23,437 nucleotides of DNA from a virus. The position numbers were made by a program, and so were the translations under genes. Positions 1 through 5,012 of the stretch are shown here, in pieces. The notes under the pieces are model-generated. The model made no database searches and was not told where the DNA came from. It saw only the letters and a list, made by a program, of their open reading frames with translations. Every line of letters begins with the position of its first letter. Positions within the stretch are counted from its first letter, which is position 1. Where the stretch lies: the IMG/VR virus record IMGVR_UViG_3300033571_007556, positions 1 to 23,437 of that record; one strand, written 5' to 3'.

Positions 1-86
1 CTTGGCTGCTGATTGCCTTTCGGTTTCCAGCAATTCACCCAGTTTTAACATCATCCTTACGGATGAAGGACACAGATTAAAGCAGT
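1..86 (-). other. group I intron in psbA, 5' part (runs off window)
   Basis: The psbA reading frame breaks abruptly after two bases of codon 60 and runs into non-coding sequence. The last exon bases GACAT (87-91) can pair with GTGTC inside the intron (69-73), leaving the U.G wobble at the splice site that group I introns require (P1). Further in, the minus strand has AATTGCTGGAAACC followed by AATCAGCAGCC near the window edge, matching the conserved P/Q core elements that form P3, P4 and P6. Cyanophage S-PM2 is known to carry a self-splicing group I intron in psbA. The 3' half, the second exon and any homing endonuclease gene lie outside the window. The class is fairly sure; the exact 5' splice site (86/87) is inferred from P1. 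Confidence 0.85.
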
Positions 87-265
87 ATGTCTACGGGAGG
101 AGCAGCAATGAAAGCAACGATGAAACAGATAGTAGCAGCGAGAAGGGTAGGAATCATAAGAGTTCCAAACCAACCGACATACAGACGGTTGTTGGTAGAT
201 GTTACCCACTCACAGAACTGTTCCCATGTATTACTTCCATTGCGTTGAGCGATGGTAGCAGTCAT
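87..265 (-). CDS. psbA: psbA exon 1, photosystem II D1 protein (N-terminal 59 codons + 2 nt)
   Basis: This encodes the N-terminus of the D1 reaction-centre protein of photosystem II. The cytoplasmic N-terminal segment with [19 protein letters not shown] is unmistakable, followed by the first membrane helix (about residues 31-55, [14 protein letters not shown]...) and PPVDI. Phages carry psbA so that the infected cell keeps repairing PSII while host synthesis is shut off. The frame is interrupted in the Ile60 codon by the group I intron (phase 2). The start is the ATG at 265; no strong Shine-Dalgarno precedes it, but a 60-nt leader with a stable hairpin does. Both an early (TTGACA) and a late (TATAAATA) promoter lie upstream. 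The rest of the gene is out of the window. Confidence 0.96.
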
Positions 266-299
266 AGTTTTAAAAGTTCGTAAGAGTTTATGAATGTTT

Positions 300-325
300 G
301 TTAAGGAATGTTTCCATCCCTTAAC
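300..325 (-). promoter_or_regulatory. 5'-terminal stem-loop of the psbA mRNA leader
   Basis: On the minus strand GTTAAGGGATG, loop GAAA, CATTCCTTAAC forms an 11-bp stem (one G.U) capped by a GNRA tetraloop. The psbA early -10 box ends at 334, so the predicted start lies at about 325-328 and the hairpin is essentially the first thing transcribed. Such 5'-terminal hairpins are known to protect mRNAs in bacteria (for example ompA). A stabilising role here is inferred. Confidence 0.75.
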
Positions 326-328
326 ATT

Positions 329-362
329 TATTTATAGTAGCATAGATTACAAAGGCTGTCAA
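329..362 (-). promoter_or_regulatory. psbA promoter: sigma70 early promoter overlapping a T4-type late box
   Basis: TTGACA (357-362), a 17-bp spacer and TACTAT (334-339) form a near-consensus housekeeping-sigma promoter on the minus strand. Overlapping the -10 box is a perfect T4 late promoter box, TATAAATA (329-336). psbA may therefore be transcribed both by host polymerase early and by gp55-type sigma late. Confidence 0.85.
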
Positions 363-371
363 GGGGGTTTG

Positions 372-378
372 CCTAAAT
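372..378 (+). promoter_or_regulatory. late promoter box CTAAATA for the plus-strand gene island
   Basis: CTAAATA is the same late-box variant as upstream of minus-strand virion genes here (17876, 21722). It lies about 23 nt before the ATG at 401 and is divergent from the psbA promoter. No good -35 element was seen for the overlapping TATAAT-like string, so late use is more likely. Confidence 0.55.
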
Positions 379-400
379 ATAATTGAGTTGGAAAAGATCT

Positions 401-565
401 ATGTACAGACTTAACTCAACAGATATTGATTATTTAATTTTAGCATGTAATGCGTACCAAGAAAAAACTGGGTCTGACGAAATGTGGGATGTATTTGGTG
501 AGCTGAAAGAAAAATTATATACCTACATGGAGCAGAACTTACATGGACGAGAGAAGGACATTTAA
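401..565 (+). CDS. small conserved-looking phage protein, unknown function (54 aa)
   Basis: First gene of a short plus-strand operon that diverges from psbA. The ATG at 401 is preferred over the upstream TTG at 383, which lies inside the promoter region. The product is a small soluble, mostly helical acidic protein (STDIDYLILACNAYQ... then MWDVFGELKEKLYTYMEQN). No catalytic motif or membrane segment is visible. Its end overlaps the next gene by 23 nt. It looks like one of the many short conserved cyanophage proteins of unknown role; I do not recognise a function. Confidence 0.75.
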   Translation: MYRLNSTDIDYLILACNAYQEKTGSDEMWDVFGELKEKLYTYMEQNLHGREKDI

Positions 566-755
566 TACTCCTATAAGAGAACCTTGGAATGCTCCCATCC
601 ACAATACATTAAAAGCTATAGATAATCACACTAGAATATTTTTGAAAACTGGTGATGTGTGGCATCAACAAAAAGCAAATATTCTCAGAGAATATTTACA
701 CGAATTAAAAACTTGGATACATAAAGAAGAAAGTAAATCAAACAATGGAACTTAA
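543..755 (+). CDS. small hypothetical protein (70 aa)
   Basis: Second gene of the plus-strand island. A GGAG about 10 nt upstream of the ATG supports this start, which overlaps the preceding gene by 23 nt. The product is basic to neutral and rich in His and Trp (WNAPIHNTLKAIDNHTR, GDVWHQQKANILREYLHELKTW), likely helical, with no membrane segment. The coupled arrangement suggests co-translation with its neighbours. Function unknown. Confidence 0.7.
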   Translation: MDERRTFNTPIREPWNAPIHNTLKAIDNHTRIFLKTGDVWHQQKANILREYLHELKTWIHKEESKSNNGT

Positions 756-945
756 TATGGGAACTATCGCAACTTCACTATTAGGTGCTGCAATTATTGG
801 TGGATTTACCAGTTTCTGGGGGCTACAACAAAAGACTACTATCCAAGAGCAAAAAATTATTCAAATTGAAAAGACTCTTCAGGAAGTAAAAGAAGAACAA
901 GAAAGAAAATTGGATAGAATTCTCGACGCAGTAGAAAAAAAATGA
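745..945 (+). CDS. small single-TM coiled-coil protein (66 aa; alternative start at 757 gives 62 aa)
   Basis: The N-terminal part (IATSLLGAAIIGGFTSFWGL) is a membrane helix. It is followed by a charged heptad-type helix (QKIIQIEKTLQEVKEEQERKLDRILDAVEKK) that would form a coiled coil. The ATG at 745 overlaps the previous gene by 11 nt; the ATG at 757 would start just after its stop, and either is possible. Its TGA overlaps the next ATG (ATGA). A membrane-anchored coiled coil near an endolysin could be related to lysis, but nothing in the sequence proves that. Confidence 0.7.
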   Translation: MELNMGTIATSLLGAAIIGGFTSFWGLQQKTTIQEQKIIQIEKTLQEVKEEQERKLDRILDAVEKK

Positions 946-1067
946 ATCAATTTCCATGGGGAGTTGCAATAGGACTAGGAATAGTTTTATTAGGAACAAT
1001 AGGTTGTATAGTCTATATTATGATGCTAGACTACTTAGAAAGTAAGGATGAAAATAATCACCATTGA
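942..1067 (+). CDS. tiny membrane protein (41 aa)
   Basis: Starts in an ATGA overlap with the previous stop. MNQFPWGVAIGLGIVLLG is followed by TIGCIVYIMML, giving one hydrophobic helix of about 25 residues, then a short charged tail ending in NNHH. The translational coupling and the clean hydrophobic-then-polar layout argue for a real gene. Function unknown; small size and position next to another TM protein leave a lysis or membrane role open. Confidence 0.6.
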   Translation: MNQFPWGVAIGLGIVLLGTIGCIVYIMMLDYLESKDENNHH

Positions 1068-1212
1068 GTTATTAATACTCATAAGGCTTATAACAAATGA
1101 TGGAATATTTCTAGAAAATAGAAGACCTCTACCGAAAAAACAATCGACAGAGGTTATTCGTTTTATAAAAAGACCAGCAAAAAAAGGAAGAAAATTATTT
1201 TATCTTAGATAA
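1048..1212 (+). CDS. tiny basic protein (54 aa)
   Basis: ATG at 1048 with AAGG directly upstream, overlapping the preceding gene by 20 nt. The product has a hydrophobic start (MKIITIELLILIRLI) and a strongly basic C-terminal half (RFIKRPAKKGRKLF). Its 3' end overlaps the oppositely oriented endolysin gene by 18 nt. Coding status rests on position and the uninterrupted frame, so this is less certain than its neighbours. Confidence 0.45.
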   Translation: MKIITIELLILIRLITNDGIFLENRRPLPKKQSTEVIRFIKRPAKKGRKLFYLR

Positions 1213-1827
1213 TCCTGTTTCCCATAAAGCACCTTCAGCTCTACGTCTTCTAGCAAGTCCTTTCTCTACACTGGATCCTGGATTGCGATAACGATAAAGT
1301 GCTTCAGGAACCATGTGCCAAGATTTATCTTTTAATACTTTGGTGATTGTACCAAATCCATCTGAGCCATAAAAGTTAGCACCAAGATTATATACAAATG
1401 AAAGTAATGCACCACGCATTTCTTCATTCATTTCATTCCAATATGGAATTTTAGTAAGTGGAGAAAGATATTGATTTCTTAATTGATATTCAAACAGTTG
1501 GTCTGCTTGCTGTTGAGTAATTTTGTCTGTAATTTTAAACGGTTTACCATTTAAATCTTTCGTACTTCCCCAACCAATTGTAATAGGAAGTCCCCCAGTA
1601 AGAGGGTCGTAATATGCACTTAAATGACAACCTTCAAATTCTTTAATTAATCTGACTCCAGCTTGAGGAATTACACTAGAATCTACAGATTTATATTCAT
1701 TTCTAAATCGCTTTGCAAATTCTTCTAATACTTTAGGTGGAGTATTTTGCTGGAGATATTCCCATGCATCCATTTGATGCATATATCCTTCAGTGTGTTT
1801 CGCAGCATCAGTTAATTTTATAGACAT
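1195..1827 (-). CDS. phage endolysin, GH24 lysozyme family (210 aa)
   Basis: A muramidase that would cleave host peptidoglycan at lysis. The GH24 core begins near residue 56 (AGVRLIKEFEG). The catalytic Glu65, Asp74 and Thr83 keep the E-x8-D-x8-T arrangement, with the usual TIGWGST following, and NLGA / LARRRRAEGALW match the C-terminal lobe. The first 55 residues are an extension with no signal peptide, so release would need a holin. The ATG at 1827 follows directly on a terminator-like hairpin with seven Ts and has no proximal Shine-Dalgarno; Met16 and Met19 are alternative starts. It converges with the plus-strand island. Confidence 0.9.
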   Translation of the reverse strand: MSIKLTDAAKHTEGYMHQMDAWEYLQQNTPPKVLEEFAKRFRNEYKSVDSSVIPQAGVRLIKEFEGCHLSAYYDPLTGGLPITIGWGSTKDLNGKPFKITDKITQQQADQLFEYQLRNQYLSPLTKIPYWNEMNEEMRGALLSFVYNLGANFYGSDGFGTITKVLKDKSWHMVPEALYRYRNPGSSVEKGLARRRRAEGALWETGLSKIK

Positions 1828-1833
1828 AAAAAA

Positions 1834-1852
1834 AGGAGGTATTGAACCTCCT
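1834..1852 (-). terminator. hairpin plus T-run between hli and the endolysin start
   Basis: On the minus strand AGGAGGT, loop TCAAT, ACCTCCT and then seven Ts form a textbook rho-independent terminator 13 nt after the stop of the small Hlip gene. The T-run abuts the endolysin ATG. The 5' arm contains the only AGGAGG in the area, about 19 nt before the ATG. A late box ends 2 nt upstream of the 5' arm, so late transcripts should begin inside the arm. Confidence 0.8.
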
Positions 1853-1853
1853 G

Positions 1854-1861
1854 TATTTATT
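1854..1861 (-). promoter_or_regulatory. late promoter box AATAAATA for the endolysin gene
   Basis: AATAAATA (one mismatch to TATAAATA) on the minus strand, 26 nt upstream of the endolysin ATG. T4 late transcription starts 5 to 7 bp downstream of the box, which here falls in the left arm of the terminator hairpin. Confidence 0.6.
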
Positions 1862-1865
1862 CAGT

Positions 1866-1985
1866 TCACCAAACTCCAGGAATAATTTGTCCTGTAGTAA
1901 AGTAAGTGCCGATTGCAACTACAAATCCTAACATTGCTAGACGAGCATTTAGAATTTCAGCTTCAGGGGTAAATCCAAATTTCAT
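1866..1985 (-). CDS. hli: high-light-inducible protein (Hlip, 39 aa)
   Basis: A one-helix chlorophyll-binding-type protein. Residues 10-20 carry the Hlip signature E-x2-N-x-R-x-A-M-x-G (E10, N13, R15, A17, M18, G20), followed by one membrane helix (FVVAIGTYF) and a short C-terminus. Hlips bind chlorophyll and protect photosystem II assembly intermediates; phage copies are thought to support photosynthesis in infected cells. AGGAG lies 7 nt before the ATG. It lies directly downstream of the ferredoxin gene and ends at the terminator before the endolysin gene. At 39 aa it is the short phage type. Confidence 0.93.
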   Translation of the reverse strand: MKFGFTPEAEILNARLAMLGFVVAIGTYFTTGQIIPGVW

Positions 1986-2000
1986 AATAGTTCTCCTAAA

Positions 2001-2294
2001 TTAAAGATTTTCTTCTTGTTCGGTTAAAATTGTACAATCACTAGTTGGATATGCTACGCAAGTAAGAACCCAACCAGCTTCAAGTTGTTCATCATCAAGG
2101 AAAGATTGTTCTTCATTATCTACTGTACCGCTAAGTAGTTTTCCAGCACAAGCAGAACAAGCACCAGCACGACAGGATGAGGGAAGGTCGATGCCAGCCT
2201 CATCAGCAGCTTCAAGAATGTATTGGTCATCAGCACAAGTGAAAGTATTTTCTGTGCCGTCAGGGGATTGAAGTGTAACGTTGTAAGTAGCCAT
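2001..2294 (-). CDS. petF: plant-type [2Fe-2S] ferredoxin (97 aa)
   Basis: Electron carrier accepting electrons from photosystem I. All four cluster ligands are present: Cys41, Cys46, Cys49 ([13 protein letters not shown]) and Cys79 (VLTCVAYP). Length and fold match plant-type ferredoxins throughout. The ATG at 2294 is chosen over the TTG at 2297; it overlaps the stop of the tiny upstream frame. A good promoter (TTGACA, 17 bp, TACAAT) lies at 2358-2386. Phage ferredoxins are thought to feed reductases such as phage bilin reductases or ribonucleotide reductase; the partner here cannot be read from the window. Confidence 0.95.
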   Translation of the reverse strand: MATYNVTLQSPDGTENTFTCADDQYILEAADEAGIDLPSSCRAGACSACAGKLLSGTVDNEEQSFLDDEQLEAGWVLTCVAYPTSDCTILTEQEENL

Positions 2295-2380
2295 CAATAA
2301 GTCTCACAAATTTTTTCTACGGAATATGCCAGCAACACTAAGAAGCTGACTCCTGTAATTGTAAATAAAAGTTCAGGCAT
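2294..2380 (-). CDS. possible 28-aa single-TM peptide upstream of ferredoxin
   Basis: ATG at 2380, 13 nt after the stop of the 67-aa Hlip gene, ending in TGATG coupling with the ferredoxin start. The peptide ([20 protein letters not shown] then VEKICETY) would be one membrane helix with a short polar tail, the layout of small photosystem subunits. I do not recognise a specific one. There is no Shine-Dalgarno, and a near-consensus promoter overlaps the frame, so it may not be translated. Confidence 0.4.
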   Translation of the reverse strand: MPELLFTITGVSFLVLLAYSVEKICETY

Positions 2381-2386
2381 TGTCAA
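2358..2386 (-). promoter_or_regulatory. early promoter before ferredoxin
   Basis: TTGACA (2381-2386), 17-bp spacer, TACAAT (2358-2363; one mismatch). The predicted start near 2351 gives the ferredoxin mRNA a leader of about 57 nt and lies inside the tiny 28-aa frame. Confidence 0.6.
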
Positions 2387-2393
2387 TCATTTG

Positions 2394-2597
2394 TCAGAAG
2401 ATGAAGAAGAAGAGTTTACCAGAGACAGTATAAGAAATGAGCCCAGCAATAATACCGACCATAGCCCAGCGTCCATTATACATCTCCGTAGTTTGCATAG
2501 GAGTCATAAGACCCTTACGATTGTATTCTTGATAAACCATTTCAGGTTCTTTAGGCCACATGTTCTGCTGGCCATACTCATTAGTTGTTACAGTCAT
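2394..2597 (-). CDS. hli: high-light-inducible protein (Hlip, 67 aa)
   Basis: A second Hlip. The first 35 residues are a soluble leader (YGQQNMWPKEPEMVYQEYNRKG). The signature E-x2-N-x-R-x-A-M-x-G follows (E38, N41, R43, A45, M46, G48) with a membrane helix (VGIIAGLISYTVSGKL) and an aromatic C-terminus. The role is chlorophyll binding and photoprotection of photosystems. It is the first gene after a perfect-consensus early promoter that overlaps the terminator of the upstream SLH-protein gene, so it probably leads an early unit with ferredoxin and the short Hlip. Confidence 0.93.
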   Translation of the reverse strand: MTVTTNEYGQQNMWPKEPEMVYQEYNRKGLMTPMQTTEMYNGRWAMVGIIAGLISYTVSGKLFFFIF

Positions 2598-2624
2598 TAT
2601 AAATTAATTAAGAATTATTACAAT

Positions 2625-2660
2625 ATTATATATGAAAAAAGGGGTTTTGTCAACCCCCGA
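2625..2660 (-). promoter_or_regulatory. perfect sigma70 promoter fused with a terminator hairpin
   Basis: TTGACA (2648-2653), a 17-bp spacer and TATAAT (2625-2630) form a perfect consensus promoter on the minus strand, driving the 67-aa Hlip gene. The same bases form a rho-independent terminator for the upstream gene: GGGGTT, loop GACAA, AACCCC, then six Ts. The -35 hexamer is thus in the stem-loop and the T-run is in the spacer. Confidence 0.88.
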
Positions 2661-2671
2661 ATGTCAGAAAA

Positions 2672-3550
2672 TCAGAACTTGAAACCCAGACCAGTAGTAA
2701 ACACAGGACTGTAAGCAGCATCACTGCCACCATAAGCATTACCAGCATTTGTGGTAGGGAACTTTAGGTCAGCAAAACCCACTAGTGAGTTAGTAATACG
2801 ACCTTCCACACCAAGAGCTAGAACAACTTGACCTTTTTCACCAACAGCAGACTGATAGTTAGCCTGTGTATCGTTAGAGAAAGGAACTTGATAACCAACA
2901 CCACCATAGATGTTAGCAGCACTTACACCAGCCTTGCGAGCAATAGACCAGTCATAAGAAACTAGAGCACCACCAGCAGTGCCGATGTCGCTGTTAGGAC
3001 CAGCAACTGCATTTAGGTAAGGACGAACTGAAACTGCATTCTGGTTACGGAAGTTCTTCACAGCATAACGTGCTTGAAGAGTAGCACCAGAAATAGTACG
3101 ATTCTCAGTATAACCACCACCATCAACACCTTGCTTGTTCAGAAGAACACCAAGACCAACGTAGTTACCTACGCCCTGTGCTTTCTGAGCAGCAGCAACT
3201 TCTAGTGCAGATACACGAGCATTAGTTGCACCTAGTTCTTTTGCAAACTCTGCACGTAGAGCAGCAGCTAGTTGTGCATCAGCAGCAGTTTGGAACTCAG
3301 TAATACGGTCTAGACAAGCATTTGTAAGAGCCGCAAGTTGAGCACGAGTAGCAGGTTCACCAGGACGGAAAGTACCATCTGGGAAACCAGCAACACAACC
3401 ATAACGAGATACTAGGTTTGAAATAGCCTGGTATGACCATTCGGTTGGCTGTACATCACGCAGTTGGGATACACTGGTGACTTGTGCCATCGCAGGAGCT
3501 GCAATAGAAGCAGCAACTACACCAGCAGTTAGAAATGAACGAATCATCAT
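2672..3550 (-). CDS. secreted SLH-domain / outer-membrane beta-barrel-like protein (292 aa)
   Basis: Residues 1-23 are a signal peptide (hydrophobic core, cleavage after APAMA). An S-layer homology domain follows at about 28-82 (WSYQAISNLVSRYGCVAGFPDGTFRPG..., ATRAQLAAL). A helical, Ala-rich coiled-coil stretch (85-122) leads to a Gly/aromatic alternating C-terminal region (125-292) ending in GLGFKF with a terminal Phe, as in outer-membrane barrels. This order (signal, SLH, helix, barrel) is that of cyanobacterial Som/OprB-type porins, but the barrel is short. Phage S-PM2 is known to encode an SLH-domain protein. A possible role is altering the host surface; no direct evidence. It has early and late promoters. 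Confidence 0.85.
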   Translation of the reverse strand: MMIRSFLTAGVVAASIAAPAMAQVTSVSQLRDVQPTEWSYQAISNLVSRYGCVAGFPDGTFRPGEPATRAQLAALTNACLDRITEFQTAADAQLAAALRAEFAKELGATNARVSALEVAAAQKAQGVGNYVGLGVLLNKQGVDGGGYTENRTISGATLQARYAVKNFRNQNAVSVRPYLNAVAGPNSDIGTAGGALVSYDWSIARKAGVSAANIYGGVGYQVPFSNDTQANYQSAVGEKGQVVLALGVEGRITNSLVGFADLKFPTTNAGNAYGGSDAAYSPVFTTGLGFKF

Positions 3551-3576
3551 AATTTTAAATGATTAACTACAGATTT

Positions 3577-3584
3577 TATTTATA
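3577..3584 (-). promoter_or_regulatory. late promoter box TATAAATA for the SLH-protein gene
   Basis: Perfect T4 late box on the minus strand, 26 nt upstream of the first ATG. The same gene also has an early promoter 40 bp further upstream. Confidence 0.75.
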
Positions 3585-3592
3585 TTGTTGGA

Positions 3593-3651
3593 AACCGTAA
3601 CATAGTTCGGTTTCACTCACCCAGTATAGGGCATTTGTTGGAGATTGTCAA
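3593..3651 (-). promoter_or_regulatory. early promoter and 5' stem-loop of the SLH-protein gene
   Basis: TTGACA (3646-3651), 17-bp spacer, TATACT (3623-3628). Just past the predicted start, GAAACCG and CGGTTTC (7 bp) pair around a 10-nt loop, so the transcript would open with a hairpin as psbA does. A 12-bp string at 3611-3622 directly after the -10 box recurs at 5519-5530. The -35 overlaps the stop of the small gene at 3648. Confidence 0.8.
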
Positions 3652-3776
3652 CCCCCATTTGCAGGCTCGCCACCAATTTTGATTACGAGAAAATTGGAAA
3701 CTCGGCGGGAGTATCCTCCACATCCGCACCAGTCGGCATATTTTATGTCCAATCCGACGAGGACTATTTGGGTCAT
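3648..3776 (-). CDS. possible small Cys/Gly-rich protein (42 aa)
   Basis: ATG at 3776 with GGTGGAG 7 nt upstream, an in-frame stop shortly before the SD, and 42 codons to a TGA inside the -35 of the next gene's promoter. The peptide (MTQIVLVGLDIKYADWCGCGGYSR... then FLVIKIGGEPANGG) has a CGCG cluster and is more G/C-rich than its neighbours. I do not recognise it. An 8-bp inverted repeat (3673-3680 and 3690-3697) lies in its 3' half. Coding status rests on the good ribosome site. Confidence 0.45.
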   Translation of the reverse strand: MTQIVLVGLDIKYADWCGCGGYSRRVSNFLVIKIGGEPANGG

Positions 3777-3803
3777 ATTGACTCCACCAGGGTATTTTTT
3801 AAG

Positions 3804-4001
3804 TCATTCCAAGACTTCTAAATCTTTGTATATTTGCCAAATATACTGTTTGTGTTCTTTAAGTTTCTGAATCGTTTCATGAAGTTTAGTATAATTTTTC
3901 AAATTCATTTGGGATTGAATTTGGTTAAGTGTGGTAATCACACTTTCAATTTCAGCACAAACATTTGATAACTTGAAAGAACGATAGTTTGTTTGTTCCA
4001 T
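3804..4001 (-). CDS. small coiled-coil protein, unknown (65 aa)
   Basis: Soluble, mostly helical protein with heptad-like spacing (IESVITTLNQIQSQMNLKN, LHETIQKLKEHKQYIWQIYKDLE). No membrane helix or catalytic motif. The ATG at 4001 lacks a strong Shine-Dalgarno. It follows the zinc-ribbon gene at some distance. Function unknown. Confidence 0.6.
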   Translation of the reverse strand: MEQTNYRSFKLSNVCAEIESVITTLNQIQSQMNLKNYTKLHETIQKLKEHKQYIWQIYKDLEVLE

Positions 4002-4086
4002 TTGAATTTTAAGGGGTTGCTCCCGACCAGGGCAGAGTTTATAGTCTACTCCGAGACTTGGGTGATATCAATATTTATTGAATTTA

Positions 4087-4293
4087 TTAATCTCTAGGTT
4101 TTGGTTTATTACATTCGTTGCAATAATACGAAAATCCAGAACGAAAGTATTTTACCACTTGGTAGTGGGTGCTGTCAAGGGGTTGTTTGGTCTTGCACTT
4201 GGCACATTGTCTAGTCCCACCACCAGCAGAGGTTTTCAAGGGTGTTGATGAACTGCTCATGGTAGACAGTGCGGCTAGGATTCGGTTTACCAT
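4087..4293 (-). CDS. small zinc-ribbon protein (68 aa; 57 aa if started at 4260)
   Basis: Two CxxC knuckles (CAKC near residue 30 and CNEC near 59) with QPLDSTHYQ and a basic aromatic stretch between them form a small zinc ribbon, similar to those that open phage endonuclease VII-like proteins, but the nuclease part is absent. The 5' part overlaps the preceding gene out of frame: by 83 nt from ATG 4293, or 50 nt from ATG 4260. Neither start has a clear SD. A possible role is nucleic acid binding or a decayed HNH/endoVII protein. Confidence 0.65.
   Translation of the reverse strand: MVNRILAALSTMSSSSTPLKTSAGGGTRQCAKCKTKQPLDSTHYQVVKYFRSGFSYYCNECNKPKPRD
4149..4178 (-). promoter_or_regulatory. 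possible internal early promoter
   Basis: TTGACA (4173-4178), 18-bp spacer, TAAAAT (4149-4154), inside the zinc-ribbon gene. It could serve the small genes downstream. The spacer is one longer than the usual 17 here, and the match may be chance. Confidence 0.35.
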
Positions 4294-4792
4294 CTTTCAT
4301 GTCTTGGAGATACTGCATTATACCATGAACCACTGGGGTGTCCTGGAAGTATTCGTGCATTCGATAACAATTGAATTTCTCAATGTATTCAACGAATCCA
4401 TGGAGCGGTGCCATGTTGCGACGATGGGCACGAATGAATACATCTTCATCCTTGATACCATTCTTGTTACGAATATCAAGTGGTGTATATTTTTCACCAT
4501 CATGTTCCTCATCAAGTTCTTCTGATTCACCAAATACAAAGTGAAGGTCTTCGTAATACTTCTCCATCAACTCTAGGTCTGTTGCTACACGAATGTCTTC
4601 ATTCTCTTGCATGTAATACTTCATACGATTGATAGCATCTTCATCTGTAAGACGAAATACAATGTTACCAACGTAATAGTTTACTGGGCCGCCATAAAGA
4701 TGGCATGATTCTCTCTTACGAAAAGAGAGGTGGATTATTTCAAATCCAGCCTCTTCGTGTTCTTTGTCAACTAGTCCTTGTGAAATAGTCAT
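4211..4792 (-). CDS. conserved-looking hypothetical protein (193 aa)
   Basis: An acidic soluble protein with no signal or membrane segment. Visible stretches include an N-terminal beta-rich part (FEIIHLSFRKRESCHLYGG, YYVGNIVFRLTDEDA), a long acidic helical middle (ESEELDEEHDGEKYTPLDIRN) and a helical C-terminus ending in three Trp and Asp. It starts at 4792, two bases after the stop of the upstream gene, so the two probably form one unit. I do not recognise a family. The acidic character could fit a DNA-mimic or binding role, but that is speculation. Confidence 0.75.
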   Translation of the reverse strand: MTISQGLVDKEHEEAGFEIIHLSFRKRESCHLYGGPVNYYVGNIVFRLTDEDAINRMKYYMQENEDIRVATDLELMEKYYEDLHFVFGESEELDEEHDGEKYTPLDIRNKNGIKDEDVFIRAHRRNMAPLHGFVEYIEKFNCYRMHEYFQDTPVVHGIMQYLQDMKDGKPNPSRTVYHEQFINTLENLCWWWD

Positions 4793-4794
4793 GA

Positions 4795-5007
4795 TTAATA
4801 TCGTTCAGGAATTTGGTCGTAATCTAATGGGTGGTCTTGTTTCTTTTCTAATTTACGAAACTGTTTAAGATTTTCAAATAGCAATTTGATTTCTTTATAC
4901 GCATCATTAGCATTCATTCTACCTGCCATTTCTGCAGCAAGAATATACTCTACTCTTTTTCCGAATGCTAATAGATGCAATTCAAATTCTGTTTGGTTTT
5001 CATACAT
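4795..5007 (-). CDS. small helical hypothetical protein (70 aa)
   Basis: Mostly helical, charged (FELHLLAFGKRVEYILAAEMAGRM, DAYKEIKLLFENLKQFRKLEKKQ), with no membrane helix. It lies just downstream of tRNA-Thr and directly before the 193-aa gene (2-nt gap), suggesting co-transcription. Function unknown. Confidence 0.7.
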   Translation of the reverse strand: MYENQTEFELHLLAFGKRVEYILAAEMAGRMNANDAYKEIKLLFENLKQFRKLEKKQDHPLDYDQIPERY

Positions 5008-5012
5008 TAGTT

